Assembly (NCBI RefSeq): GCF_947258575.1
Contig: NZ_CAMYIV010000009.1
Coordinates: forward strand, 1 to 64,000
DNA length: 64,000 nt
Direction of reading: 5' to 3'
Source: an uncultured Alcanivorax sp.
GTDB lineage: Bacteria > Pseudomonadota > Gammaproteobacteria > Pseudomonadales > Alcanivoracaceae
In this document: piece after piece, positions 37,522 through 45,635 of the stretch
Position numbering within the stretch: the first letter of the stretch is position 1
How the letters are laid out: the number at the start of each line of letters is the position of its first letter
The notes under the pieces: model-generated
Told to the model about the DNA's origin: nothing
Database searches by the model: none
Seen by the model: only the letters and a program-made list of their open reading frames with translations
Translations under genes and position numbers: made by a program

Positions 37522-38283
37522 ATGGATCTGAACCAGAAAGTGGTTGTTGTTACCGGCGCCGGCCGTGGCCTGGGCCGGGGTATTGCCACCTACTTTGCCG
37601 GCAAGGGTGCCCGCCTGGCCTGCGTCGACCTGAGCCAGGAAGACCTGAACGCCACCGTGGCCGCCTGTGAGGCTGCCGGCGGGGAAGCGCGCGCCTATTT
37701 GGCCAACGTGGCCAAAGAAGAGGACGTGGAAAAGCTGTTCAGTGACGTGGTGGCGGACTTCGGCAGCCTGCACGGCGTGGTCAATAACGCCGGCATCACC
37801 CGCGATGGCCTGCTGGTGAAGTACAAGGACGGCGAGATCGTCAGCAAGATGAGCCTGCAACAATGGCAGGCTGTGATCGACGTGAACCTGACCGGCGTGT
37901 TTTTGTGTGGCCGCGAAGCGGCTGCAAAAATGCTGGAACTGGGGGTCGAGGAAGGGGTGATCGTCAACATTTCCTCCCTGGCTCGCCAGGGCAGCTTCGG
38001 GCAAAGCAACTACGCCGCTGCCAAGACCGGGGTGGTTGCCCTGGCCGAGGTGTGGGCCAAAGAGCTGGCTCGCTACAACATCCGCACTGGCGCGGTGGCT
38101 CCCGGCACCATCAACACCGACATGCTCGCCGCCATGAAACCGGAGGCCCGCGAGCGTCTGATCCAGGCCGTTCCCCTGCGTCGCCTGGGCGAAGCGGAAC
38201 ACGTCGCCCGTTCCGTGGCCTTCATCTTCGAGACCGATTACTTCACCGGTCGCTGTATCGATATGGATGGCGGGCTGCGGTAA
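37522..38283 (+). CDS. SDR family oxidoreductase (FabG-like)
   Basis: 253 residues from ATG 37522, which has AAGGAA upstream; the frame is open earlier without support. Cofactor motif TGAGRGLG near residues 11-18, NNAG near 88-91, catalytic Ser in NISSLA, and Tyr-xxx-Lys in SNYAAAKTG. A ketoacyl-ACP or ketoacyl-CoA reductase is the nearest description. The insert GLLVKYKDGEIVSKMSLQQW before the active site is longer than in FabG. Divergent from groESL; terminator and heptad element H6 follow. Confidence 0.82.
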   Translation: MDLNQKVVVVTGAGRGLGRGIATYFAGKGARLACVDLSQEDLNATVAACEAAGGEARAYLANVAKEEDVEKLFSDVVADFGSLHGVVNNAGITRDGLLVKYKDGEIVSKMSLQQWQAVIDVNLTGVFLCGREAAAKMLELGVEEGVIVNISSLARQGSFGQSNYAAAKTGVVALAEVWAKELARYNIRTGAVAPGTINTDMLAAMKPEARERLIQAVPLRRLGEAEHVARSVAFIFETDYFTGRCIDMDGGLR

Positions 38284-38420
38284 TAGTTTCTAGCTTCTAG
38301 CTTCTAGCTTCTAGCTTCTAGCTAAGAGAATGTTCCGCTGATGAGAAGGGGCAACCAAAGGGTTGCCCCTTCTCATTTTTTCGTTTTCCCTTGCAGCTCA
38401 ACGCTAGTCGCTCGAAGCTG
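38284..38420. repeat. Heptad inverted element H6
   Basis: The left arm 38284-38325 has TAGTTTC, four identical TAGCTTC units and TAGCTAA. The right arm 38393-38420 has GCAGCTC, AACGCTA, GTCGCTC and GAAGCTG. The right arm shares the run GCTAGTCGCTCG with a near-identical run in the right arm of H1. The arms enclose a terminator. Confidence 0.85.
38341..38376. terminator. Rho-independent terminator
   Basis: A perfect 16-bp stem, ATGAGAAGGGGCAACC with its inverse, loop AAAG, followed by six T on the plus strand. Ends the SDR transcript. Confidence 0.9.
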
Positions 38421-38425
38421 CCTGT

Positions 38426-38728
38426 ATGGACCCTTCTTTCCGAGACGCCGTCTACCAGATCGTTGCCGCCATCCCGCCCGGGACGGTGAGCAGCTATGGA
38501 GCCGTGGCACGGCAGGCCGGCTTTCCCCGCCATGCCCGCATTGTGGGCCGGCTGATGAGCCAGTTACCGACAGATACCCGTCTGCCCTGGCATCGGGTAT
38601 TGCGCGGGGACGGCCGAGTTGCCCTGGCGGGCACGCCCGCCGGAGAGCAACAGATCCAGCGGCTACTCGACGAAAACGTCACCGTGCTGGGTGACCGGGT
38701 GCCCAGACAGTACTTCCTTCATTGGTAA
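38426..38728 (+). CDS. Alkyltransferase-like protein (ATL)
   Basis: A 100-residue protein with the DNA-binding fold of O6-alkylguanine DNA alkyltransferase. The acceptor motif PCHRV is replaced by PWHRV (residues 54-58, Trp55), the hallmark of ATL proteins. These bind alkylated guanine without repairing it and hand it to nucleotide excision repair. The flanking conserved pieces PPGTVSSYGAVARQAG and GTPAGEQQIQRLL are intact. Single gene after H6. Confidence 0.92.
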   Translation: MDPSFRDAVYQIVAAIPPGTVSSYGAVARQAGFPRHARIVGRLMSQLPTDTRLPWHRVLRGDGRVALAGTPAGEQQIQRLLDENVTVLGDRVPRQYFLHW

Positions 38729-38956
38729 CACGCCTTGTTGAATCACAGCCGGCACGCCTGGGCAGTCGGATTCGCTCGCAATTTATCCTCGCAGAGCACA
38801 CGGCCATGTCCTGAAGGGTTCGCTGAGCACGCAAGAGGCTTTTGCGCACTCGGCCAGACTCATTCCTCCCCGCGCACGGTGAACCCACATCGCTCGCTGC
38901 GGACAAAGTGTCTATGATGAGCCTTTCGCCATTCGGCAATACCCGCTAAGAGACCT

Positions 38957-40501
38957 ATGCCCCCACAATCGACCAACTGGCAGCAATCCCTGAAAGCCTT
39001 CCTGCATCCCCGTGTAGTGACCATGTTCTTCTACGGGTTTTCTGCAGGCATCCCACTACTGCTGATTTTCTCCTCGCTGTCACTATGGTTGCGAGAGGCC
39101 GGCGTGGAGCGCTCCACGGTCACGTACTTCAGCTGGGCGGCACTGGCCTATTCGTTCAAGTTTCTCTGGGCGCCACTGATTGATCGCTTGCCGATTCCTG
39201 CTCTGACACGTTGGTTGGGCAGGCGCCGGGCCTGGCTGCTGGTGGCGCAGCTCACTGTGGCCGCCTCCATTTTCAGTATTTCCCTGGTCGACCCGAGCCA
39301 GCCTGGGGCACTCAACCTGATGGCTTTTGCCGTGGTCATGCTCGGCTTTACCGCCGCCACCCAGGATATCGTCATCGATGCCTACCGAATTGAATCTGCG
39401 GGGGTCGAATTACAGGCTTTGATGTCCTCCTCCTACATTGCCGGTTACCGGATAGGGATGCTCTCTTCCGGGGCAGGCTCGCTGGTATTGGCAAGCTGGC
39501 TGGGCTCCACCAGCGAGGCGTACAGCTATCCCGCCTGGCAAACCACCTATGCACTCATGGCACTCACCATGCTGGTGGGCGCTATTACCACCCTGATCAT
39601 TCGCGAACCGGACAACCCTCGCCCCTCAGCCCATCAGTACACCAGCGGGCAGTATCTGAAGTTTCTGGCGATTTTCGTGGCAGGCATCACGGCCTTCGTG
39701 ACGGTGTATGTCCTGACCGCCGATTCGGCAGGCTCGCTCCGGCAAACGCTCACGGAGATCGTTGAGAACAGCGCCCTGTCCGGCCTGGTGGTGGAGAGTC
39801 TGCGGCTGGCGCTGGCGATTACCATCGTTGCCGCCTTGATCAAAGCACTCTCATTGACACCGCTGTATGACAGACAGCTGGTTCGGGAAAGTTATCTGGA
39901 CCCGGTGAAGGATTTTTTCCAGCGCTACGGTAGCCGGCTCGCCTTGCTGTTGCTGGTTTTCGTGGGTTTTTACCGCATCTCAGATATTGTGCTCGGCGTC
40001 ATTTCCAACGTCTTCTTTGAGGACATCGGTTTCACCAAGAACGAGATTGCCGGGGTGGTCAAAACCTTCGGTCTGTTCATGACCATTGCCGGCGGGTTCC
40101 TGGGTGGGCTGCTGGCCATGCGTCACGGCGTGATCCGGGTGCTGTATCTGGGCGCCTTTCTGACCGTTGCGACCAACCTGCTGTTCCTGTGGCTGGCCTA
40201 TGCGGGCCACGACATCCGCATCCTCTATGCAGTGATCTCCGCCGATAACCTGACCGCCGGTCTCGCCAGTGCCGCCTTTGTGGCCTTCCTCTCGCAGCTC
40301 ACCAATGTCTCTTTCACTGCCGTCCAGTACGCTATCTTCAGCTCATTGATGACCCTGCTACCCAAGACCATTGGTGGCTACTCGGGCAGCATGGTGGATA
40401 ACCTGGGCTACCCCGGGTTTTTCCTGTTGGCCAGCTTGATGGGCGTACCGGTGTTGGGGCTAATCTATCTAATCCAGCGCCACGAGGCCTTTCGGCACTG
40501 A
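38957..40501 (+). CDS. ampG: AmpG-type muropeptide permease (MFS)
   Basis: 514 residues with about 12-14 transmembrane segments. The early block VTMFFYGFSAGIPLLLIFSSLSLWLREAGV and the later TAATQDIVIDAYRIE are characteristic of AmpG, the inner-membrane importer of GlcNAc-anhydroMurNAc peptides from wall recycling. Like P. aeruginosa AmpG it has extra C-terminal helices compared with many MFS carriers. A TATGAT hexamer at 38913-38918 may be the -10. ampD and ampE lie 14 kb away in the same window. Confidence 0.88.
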   Translation: MPPQSTNWQQSLKAFLHPRVVTMFFYGFSAGIPLLLIFSSLSLWLREAGVERSTVTYFSWAALAYSFKFLWAPLIDRLPIPALTRWLGRRRAWLLVAQLTVAASIFSISLVDPSQPGALNLMAFAVVMLGFTAATQDIVIDAYRIESAGVELQALMSSSYIAGYRIGMLSSGAGSLVLASWLGSTSEAYSYPAWQTTYALMALTMLVGAITTLIIREPDNPRPSAHQYTSGQYLKFLAIFVAGITAFVTVYVLTADSAGSLRQTLTEIVENSALSGLVVESLRLALAITIVAALIKALSLTPLYDRQLVRESYLDPVKDFFQRYGSRLALLLLVFVGFYRISDIVLGVISNVFFEDIGFTKNEIAGVVKTFGLFMTIAGGFLGGLLAMRHGVIRVLYLGAFLTVATNLLFLWLAYAGHDIRILYAVISADNLTAGLASAAFVAFLSQLTNVSFTAVQYAIFSSLMTLLPKTIGGYSGSMVDNLGYPGFFLLASLMGVPVLGLIYLIQRHEAFRH

Positions 40502-40602
40502 GCCCCGCTCATTCGCCGAAACAGGCTTGCAGTATACTTTTCAATCAATTCACAAACCGGCTATAGTGGGAACTTACAAAAAACAACAATAAGAACACAC
40601 GG

Positions 40603-41553
40603 ATGAGTCACTCGGAACTCGATATTCTGGTTGTGGACGATGCCCGCTTCTCGGCGGCGGTGGTCAACCGTACCCTCGCCTCTGCCGGATACACCCGCAT
40701 TCGCCACGCCCACAGTGCCCAGGACGCCCTTGGTCAACTGACCGAGCAACCCGCCGATCTGGTGGTGGCAGACTGGTTGATGCCCGGCATGGATGGCCTG
40801 GAACTGACCCGCCGCATTCGTCAAAACGACGAAGCCAGCAATCGCTATACCTATGTGCTGCTGCTCACCGCCCGCGAAGGGGTGGATGCCCTGCAACAGG
40901 CCTTTGATCAGGGTGTGGACGATTTTGTCTCCAAATCCGCCATGACCGAGCAACTGCATCACCGGGTGATGGCCGCAGACCGGATCATCCAGCGCCACAA
41001 CCGGGTACAGACCGACTATCAGCGCATGCTGACCGTGAACCGTCAGCTCAAACGCCACGCACTGATCGATCCGCTGACCGGTTTCGGCAATCGCCAGGAT
41101 GCCCTGCGAGCATTGCAAAATACCTTGAAGCAAGCGGAAAAACGGGGCGGCGCCGCCTGCCTGCTAATGCTGCGCCTGGAAGACTTCGAGGCACTACGTG
41201 CCCAGCGTGGCGACAAGGTCATGCAGCAAGGTGTGCTGGCGTTCAGCCGGCGCCTGCGCCAGTCGGTACGCCCCATGGATCATCTGTGCCGGTTGCAGAC
41301 CGATCAGTTTGCCCTTATCACCTGGCAACCCCACATGGACCACTGCGACCCCACCGGTTTTCGCCGCCTTTATGAAGGCCTCAACCATCGCGCCTACCAG
41401 ACCGCCGCCGGCTTCCTGAGCCTGCAAGTGAGTATGGCAATCGCCGCCTCTGAAGGCCAAAGCCATGGGGAGCAGATGTTCGAACAGGCCCTAGCCGAGC
41501 TGGATCAGTCCCTCAGCGAACGACGCATTGTGTCAGCCACCGCCAATGTGTGA
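40603..41553 (+). CDS. Response regulator with degenerate GGDEF domain
   Basis: 316 residues. The receiver domain (about 7-125) has acidic Asp12/Asp13, the phosphorylation site Asp57 in ADWLMPGMDG, and Lys111. A linker helix leads to a GGDEF-type domain beginning DPLTGFGNR (156-164). At the catalytic site the GGDEF signature is replaced by LQTDQFAL (231-238), so diguanylate cyclase activity is not expected; it may act as a c-di-GMP or GTP sensor or as a protein-interaction module. No kinase is adjacent. Confidence 0.85.
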   Translation: MSHSELDILVVDDARFSAAVVNRTLASAGYTRIRHAHSAQDALGQLTEQPADLVVADWLMPGMDGLELTRRIRQNDEASNRYTYVLLLTAREGVDALQQAFDQGVDDFVSKSAMTEQLHHRVMAADRIIQRHNRVQTDYQRMLTVNRQLKRHALIDPLTGFGNRQDALRALQNTLKQAEKRGGAACLLMLRLEDFEALRAQRGDKVMQQGVLAFSRRLRQSVRPMDHLCRLQTDQFALITWQPHMDHCDPTGFRRLYEGLNHRAYQTAAGFLSLQVSMAIAASEGQSHGEQMFEQALAELDQSLSERRIVSATANV

Positions 41554-41554
41554 A

Positions 41555-41640
41555 TGGTGACGCCTGACGCCAATCAGTGACGAGCATTTTTTCGCCTCAC
41601 GTTTTTTGGTTTTTGCGTCCGGCATCTGGCATCCAGCTTC
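41555..41640. repeat. Heptad inverted element H7
   Basis: The left arm 41555-41582 has TGGTGAC, GCCTGAC, GCCAATC and AGTGACG. The right arm 41613-41640 has TTGCGTC, CGGCATC, TGGCATC and CAGCTTC. The match between arms is looser than in H2, H3 or H5, but the 7-bp register is clear. The spacer is T-rich. Confidence 0.7.
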
Positions 41641-41696
41641 CCCTGTGCTCACTGTGCCCTCATGTGGTAAAAATCAGTTCTTTGCCTTTGGACAAC

Positions 41697-42575
41697 ATGC
41701 CACATACTCCTCCCCACTGGTTTTTGCTGGGCGCCGGCAATATGGGCACGCTGGCGGCCTGGTATCTGACCCTGGCCGGACATCGCGTTACCGTGATTCG
41801 GAGCGAGTCTGCATCGCCCCTGAAAAAAACGCTCTGGTTGCCGGACGGACGCCAGCAAGCGGTATCGTTACCGGTGCTGACTCCTTCTGCCCTCCCCGAT
41901 CGCATCGGGCACTTGCTGGTGGCGATTAAAACTCCCTATACCCGCTCGGCGATGGCACCGCTGAGGCAGCGCCTTGATAGCCAGACTCAGGTGCTGCGTT
42001 TTCAGAATGGCCTGGGAGCCCTGGATAGCCTGTTGCCGCCGGGCTGCATACCCCTGGAAGCCATCACCACCAGCGCCGTCAAAGGGCAGCACCCGGACCA
42101 CACGGTAGTGGCAGAAAATGCCACCTGGCTCGGAGGCAGTACCGCCCCGCCTGCCTGGTTTGCCGCTCTGACCGAACACTGGCCGGATCTGCATTGGGAA
42201 GACGACATCCGCCCGCGCCAGTGGCATAAACTGGTGGCAAATGCAGTGATCAATCCGCTGACCGCTCTTTACGATGTGCCCAATGGCCGTATTAACGACG
42301 ACCCGGCCTTACGCAAACAGGCCACACAGCTTTGCGAAGAAGCGGATCATGTACTGCAACAACTGGACCCGGCATGGCCCGGTCACTCCCTGGAGAATGT
42401 GCTCACCGTGGCCCGGGCTACCGCCAGCAATACTTCTTCCATGCGCGCTGACCGGCAGCGGGGAGCGCAGACGGAAATTGATGCTATCAATGGCTGGCTG
42501 GTGAAGCAGGCAGACCAGCTGGATCTGGCAGTCCCTGCCAACAGGAAAATGGTTACGGCACTGACGTTGCGCTAG
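41697..42575 (+). CDS. panE: Ketopantoate reductase family protein (PanE/ApbA)
   Basis: 292 residues from ATG 41697. N-terminal Rossmann motif LLGAGNMGTLAAWYLTLAGH, an AIKTPYT segment, FQNGLGALD, then the C-terminal helical domain with KLVANAVINPLTALYDVPNGR and the catalytic Lys. The protein reduces 2-dehydropantoate to pantoate with NADPH in CoA synthesis if it is the housekeeping PanE; paralogues of other specificity exist. The AGNMG in place of AGAIG is a family variation. Confidence 0.82.
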   Translation: MPHTPPHWFLLGAGNMGTLAAWYLTLAGHRVTVIRSESASPLKKTLWLPDGRQQAVSLPVLTPSALPDRIGHLLVAIKTPYTRSAMAPLRQRLDSQTQVLRFQNGLGALDSLLPPGCIPLEAITTSAVKGQHPDHTVVAENATWLGGSTAPPAWFAALTEHWPDLHWEDDIRPRQWHKLVANAVINPLTALYDVPNGRINDDPALRKQATQLCEEADHVLQQLDPAWPGHSLENVLTVARATASNTSSMRADRQRGAQTEIDAINGWLVKQADQLDLAVPANRKMVTALTLR

Positions 42576-42766
42576 GGCAACGGGGTTCGAGCAGCAAAAA
42601 GCGGTCCTTGTCGGCACCATGGCTTTGCTCTTCGAAACCCGCATCTCGCCACTCGCACCTGAATACTTGCCGACAGCCCCCGCAGAGACTTTTACCCTGT
42701 AGCACTGGAATTAAATGCCGTTTTTCGCCATCGTAGCGGGCACTAATCCGGATTCGTGGAACCTCC
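42576..42766. other. Leader region of the TonB receptor gene
   Basis: 190 bp without a gene. It contains GACAGCCCCCGCAG and TAGCACTGG, which faintly recall cobalamin riboswitch pieces, but the remaining conserved blocks are missing, so I do not call a riboswitch. Confidence 0.4.
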
Positions 42767-44662
42767 ATGCACAGTCGCATTTTTCTGGCCGTTGGCCTGA
42801 TCGCCACCAGTGGCCTGACCCTGGCCAACAACGAAATCAAGGCAGTGAAAGTCAGTGGCGCCAGCCACCCAAGCCTGGCCGGGGAACTACCCACCGGTAC
42901 CCTGACCCTGGATCGGGAGACCCTGGCCAGCATGCCTGCCAGCAACCTGACGGAAGTGCTGGATACCGTGGGGGGGCTGCAGGCCAGCCAGCTCTATGGC
43001 ATCAACGGCAGTGAGGCCAGCCTGGATCTGTTGGGCTTCGGCGCCGGCGCCAACCAGAACACCCTGATCCTGCTTAATGGTCGCCGCCTCTCCAATATCG
43101 ATCTGGCCAGCCCCTTTCTCAGCGGTATTCCGCTGGCTGCCATTGAGCGTATCGAGATTCTTCCCGGAGCGGGTGCGGCCTTGTATGGCAATGGTGCCGT
43201 GGGCGGGGTAATCAATATCGTTACCCGCCGCCGCTATGACAATAGCGCCGGGCTGGAAGTCAATGGCGGTAGCCACGGCACCCTGGGCGGCAACGGCTAC
43301 GCCACCGGTCATCAGGGCAGCCTGAGCGGCGCCGTGGCCATGAGCACCCTGGACAGCGACGGCTATCGGGACAATAACGAGGTGCGCAACCACAGCGTAT
43401 TCGCCGATGTGCGTTATCAACAAGACGGCATTGAGGCCTATTTCACTGCCAACGGCGAAGAACAGGAGCTGGGCCTGCCCGGCGGTCGTTCCGAAGCGCA
43501 ATTTCGCAATGACCCACAGGGTACCGACACCCCCTTTGATGATGCCGAACAGGAAAACTACTGGCTGATGCCGGGCCTGCGCATCGCCCTGCGCGGTAAT
43601 ACCGCGCTCACCCTGGAAGCCAGCAAACGCCGTCAAGAGCAGACCTTTGCGTTTTTCTCCAGCGGCAGCTTCGGTGAAACCGTGGTGGAGAGCTACAGCG
43701 TCACGCCCAAACTGGAAGGCCAGCACACTACTGGCAGTGCCGTTCACAACTGGACCCTGGGTCTGGATCTGCACGAATACGATTACCACAGCCGCACCAG
43801 TTTCGGTAACCGGGAACTGGAGCAAAGCCAGCAGGCCTGGTATCTGCACAACTTGGTCAGCCTGACCCCGAAACTGTCTCTCAGTGCCGGCGCCCGAAAA
43901 CTGGAAAGCACCCTGAGTGGCGAAGGGACGGATAAGGAACAGGACGGAGAAATGTACGAGGGCGGGATCCGTTATACCTTCACGGGTAACCTGGCCCTGT
44001 TCGCTGGCGCCCAGCGCAGCGTGCGCATTGCCAACGTGGATGAACTGAGCCCTTTCAATCCCCCCATTGATCCGCAAACTGGCAAGGGCTACACCGCCGG
44101 GGCCAGCTGGTCCCAGGGTCGCCAGCATTCCACCCTGACCTTCTGGCGGGCCGAGATCGACAATGAGATCCTCTTTGATCCGGTCAGCTTTACCAATCGC
44201 AATCTGGAAGACCGCACCGTCCACAAGGGCGTCAGCATCAATTCCCGCTGGCGACTGGACAAGGACCTGATGCTGACCATCAACGCCAGCGCCCAGCAGG
44301 CCCGCTTCGACGGCGGCCCCTTCGACCGCAAAGACGTACCACTGGTACCTGAACATACCCTGCAATTGATCGCCGACTGGCAGGCCCTGTCCTGGCTGTC
44401 CGCACAGATCAGCCACCGCTATGTGGGGGATCGCCGCTTTGACGGTGACCTGGACAACCGCTTCCGCAAACTGGACCACTACCGCACCACAGACCTGCAA
44501 CTGACCGCCCGTTATCAGGCGTTTTATCTCAAGGCGGGCGTCTACAATCTGGAAGACCACCAGGTGGTGGACTACGGTAACTTCAGCAACACCACAAACA
44601 CGGCAACACTGTACCCACTTCCAGAGCGCCACTACCGCGCGGCGTTTGGCGTGGAGTTTTAA
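42767..44662 (+). CDS. TonB-dependent outer-membrane receptor
   Basis: 631 residues. A signal peptide (about 1-20) is followed by a plug domain (about 45-160) with NQNTLILLNGRRLSNIDL, AIERIEILPGAGAALYGNGAVGGVINIVTRR, then a 22-strand barrel ending in AAFGVEF, with a terminal Phe as expected for outer-membrane proteins. It imports a scarce ligand using the proton motive force. The next gene encodes a cobalamin adenosyltransferase, so a corrinoid substrate is possible. A TonB box is not obvious. Confidence 0.88.
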   Translation: MHSRIFLAVGLIATSGLTLANNEIKAVKVSGASHPSLAGELPTGTLTLDRETLASMPASNLTEVLDTVGGLQASQLYGINGSEASLDLLGFGAGANQNTLILLNGRRLSNIDLASPFLSGIPLAAIERIEILPGAGAALYGNGAVGGVINIVTRRRYDNSAGLEVNGGSHGTLGGNGYATGHQGSLSGAVAMSTLDSDGYRDNNEVRNHSVFADVRYQQDGIEAYFTANGEEQELGLPGGRSEAQFRNDPQGTDTPFDDAEQENYWLMPGLRIALRGNTALTLEASKRRQEQTFAFFSSGSFGETVVESYSVTPKLEGQHTTGSAVHNWTLGLDLHEYDYHSRTSFGNRELEQSQQAWYLHNLVSLTPKLSLSAGARKLESTLSGEGTDKEQDGEMYEGGIRYTFTGNLALFAGAQRSVRIANVDELSPFNPPIDPQTGKGYTAGASWSQGRQHSTLTFWRAEIDNEILFDPVSFTNRNLEDRTVHKGVSINSRWRLDKDLMLTINASAQQARFDGGPFDRKDVPLVPEHTLQLIADWQALSWLSAQISHRYVGDRRFDGDLDNRFRKLDHYRTTDLQLTARYQAFYLKAGVYNLEDHQVVDYGNFSNTTNTATLYPLPERHYRAAFGVEF

Positions 44663-44678
44663 ACACCTGACAGCAAAC

Positions 44679-44709
44679 CCGTTGGGCCTTGTTCACAAGG
44701 CTCCAACGG
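44679..44709 (+). terminator. Stem-loop after the TonB receptor
   Basis: CCGTTGGGCCTTG and CAAGGCTCCAACGG around a TTCA loop, with no T-tract. It may attenuate transcription into the adenosyltransferase gene or protect mRNA 3' ends. Confidence 0.45.
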
Positions 44710-44752
44710 CAAGAGTCTTACCCGAGCCATAACCCTCCCACCAGGAGCCACC

Positions 44753-45325
44753 ATGAGCGACAAGGAAAAGACCCGCATCAACCGGGTGATCACCCGCACC
44801 GGCGACCGCGGCGATACCGGCCTGGCCGATGGCAGCCGGGTCAGCAAGTGGCATCCGCGCATCCAGGTACTGGGGGAACTGGACGAACTGAATAGCGGCC
44901 TGGGCGTACTGCGCGCCCGGTCGCTGGATGCAGATCTGGATACCGTGCTCGGCCTGGCCCAGCAGTTACTGTTCGATATTGGTGGCGAACTGGCCATTCC
45001 CGGTCATCGCGTCATCGACGACCACGATCTGGTGGAGCTGGAATCCCGGGCGGATACCTTCAACGCCGAACTGCCACCACTGAAAGAGTTCGTCCTCCCG
45101 GGCGGGCACCCGGACGCCGCCTGGTGCCACCACTGCCGCACCGTGGCCCGACGTACCGAGCGCCACTTTGTGGCCCTGCATGAGGCCGACGAAGACGCCG
45201 TCAACCCGGTGAGCCTGGCCCTGGTCAACCGACTTTCCGACCTCTTGTTCGTGATGGCCCGGGTGATCAACCTGCGCCAGGAGTCGCCGGAAGTACTTTG
45301 GCAGCCGAAGGCAGAAAGGGGCTAA
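44753..45325 (+). CDS. Cob(I)alamin adenosyltransferase, PduO type
   Basis: A 190-residue ATP:corrinoid adenosyltransferase making adenosylcobalamin. It has the N-terminal ATP-binding TRTGDRGDTGLADG (about 15-28), the VLGELDELNSGLG block, and the C-terminal helix with LSDLLFVMARVIN. AGGAG precedes the ATG. It lies 90 bp after the TonB receptor on the same strand, suggesting a corrinoid uptake and activation pair. Confidence 0.92.
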   Translation: MSDKEKTRINRVITRTGDRGDTGLADGSRVSKWHPRIQVLGELDELNSGLGVLRARSLDADLDTVLGLAQQLLFDIGGELAIPGHRVIDDHDLVELESRADTFNAELPPLKEFVLPGGHPDAAWCHHCRTVARRTERHFVALHEADEDAVNPVSLALVNRLSDLLFVMARVINLRQESPEVLWQPKAERG

Positions 45326-45453
45326 GCTCGCTCCTTGAAAAGCCGGTTTTAACCACAGAGGGCACAGCTAAATCGGTGCAGTTCGCTTAGGCTCAGTGCA
45401 CCCTACGCTATCCGTTAGTCTGTGCTGGTTTTCGTCGCCAGGCAGGTGTTTTT

Positions 45454-45526
45454 GTGGGAAGCGATGCTTGCATCGTGAAAACGCCCGCACTGCCAACCGC
45501 TTCGCGATGCAAGCATCGCTTCCCAC
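45454..45526. repeat. REP-like inverted pair, GTGG subtype
   Basis: The units at 45454-45479 and 45501-45526 (inverse) begin GTGGGAAGCGATGCTTGCATCG. The stem CGATG/CATCG and GCTTG loop differ from the GTAG type, but the head fits the GTRG rule for REP elements. A separate partly palindromic sequence, GTGCAGTTCGC...CAGTGCACCC, is just upstream (45375-45402), and a similar version occurs near 53204. Confidence 0.8.
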
Positions 45527-45635
45527 AAGTCGTGCCTCCGGCCTTCTCCATCCCCATTGTGAAAACATTGTGCAACCCTGCCTCAAGGGCACAAGCAAGG
45601 GCTACACTGGAGGCCCGGACCGACGACGTTTCGCC

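Noticed and set aside
38284-38325. CRISPR array
   Set aside because: The units are 7 bp without spacers; this is a tandem heptad arm, not repeat-spacer architecture.
42576-42766. Cobalamin riboswitch
   Set aside because: Only short pieces (AGCCCCCGCAG, GCACTGG) recall the consensus; the full set of conserved blocks and spacing is missing.
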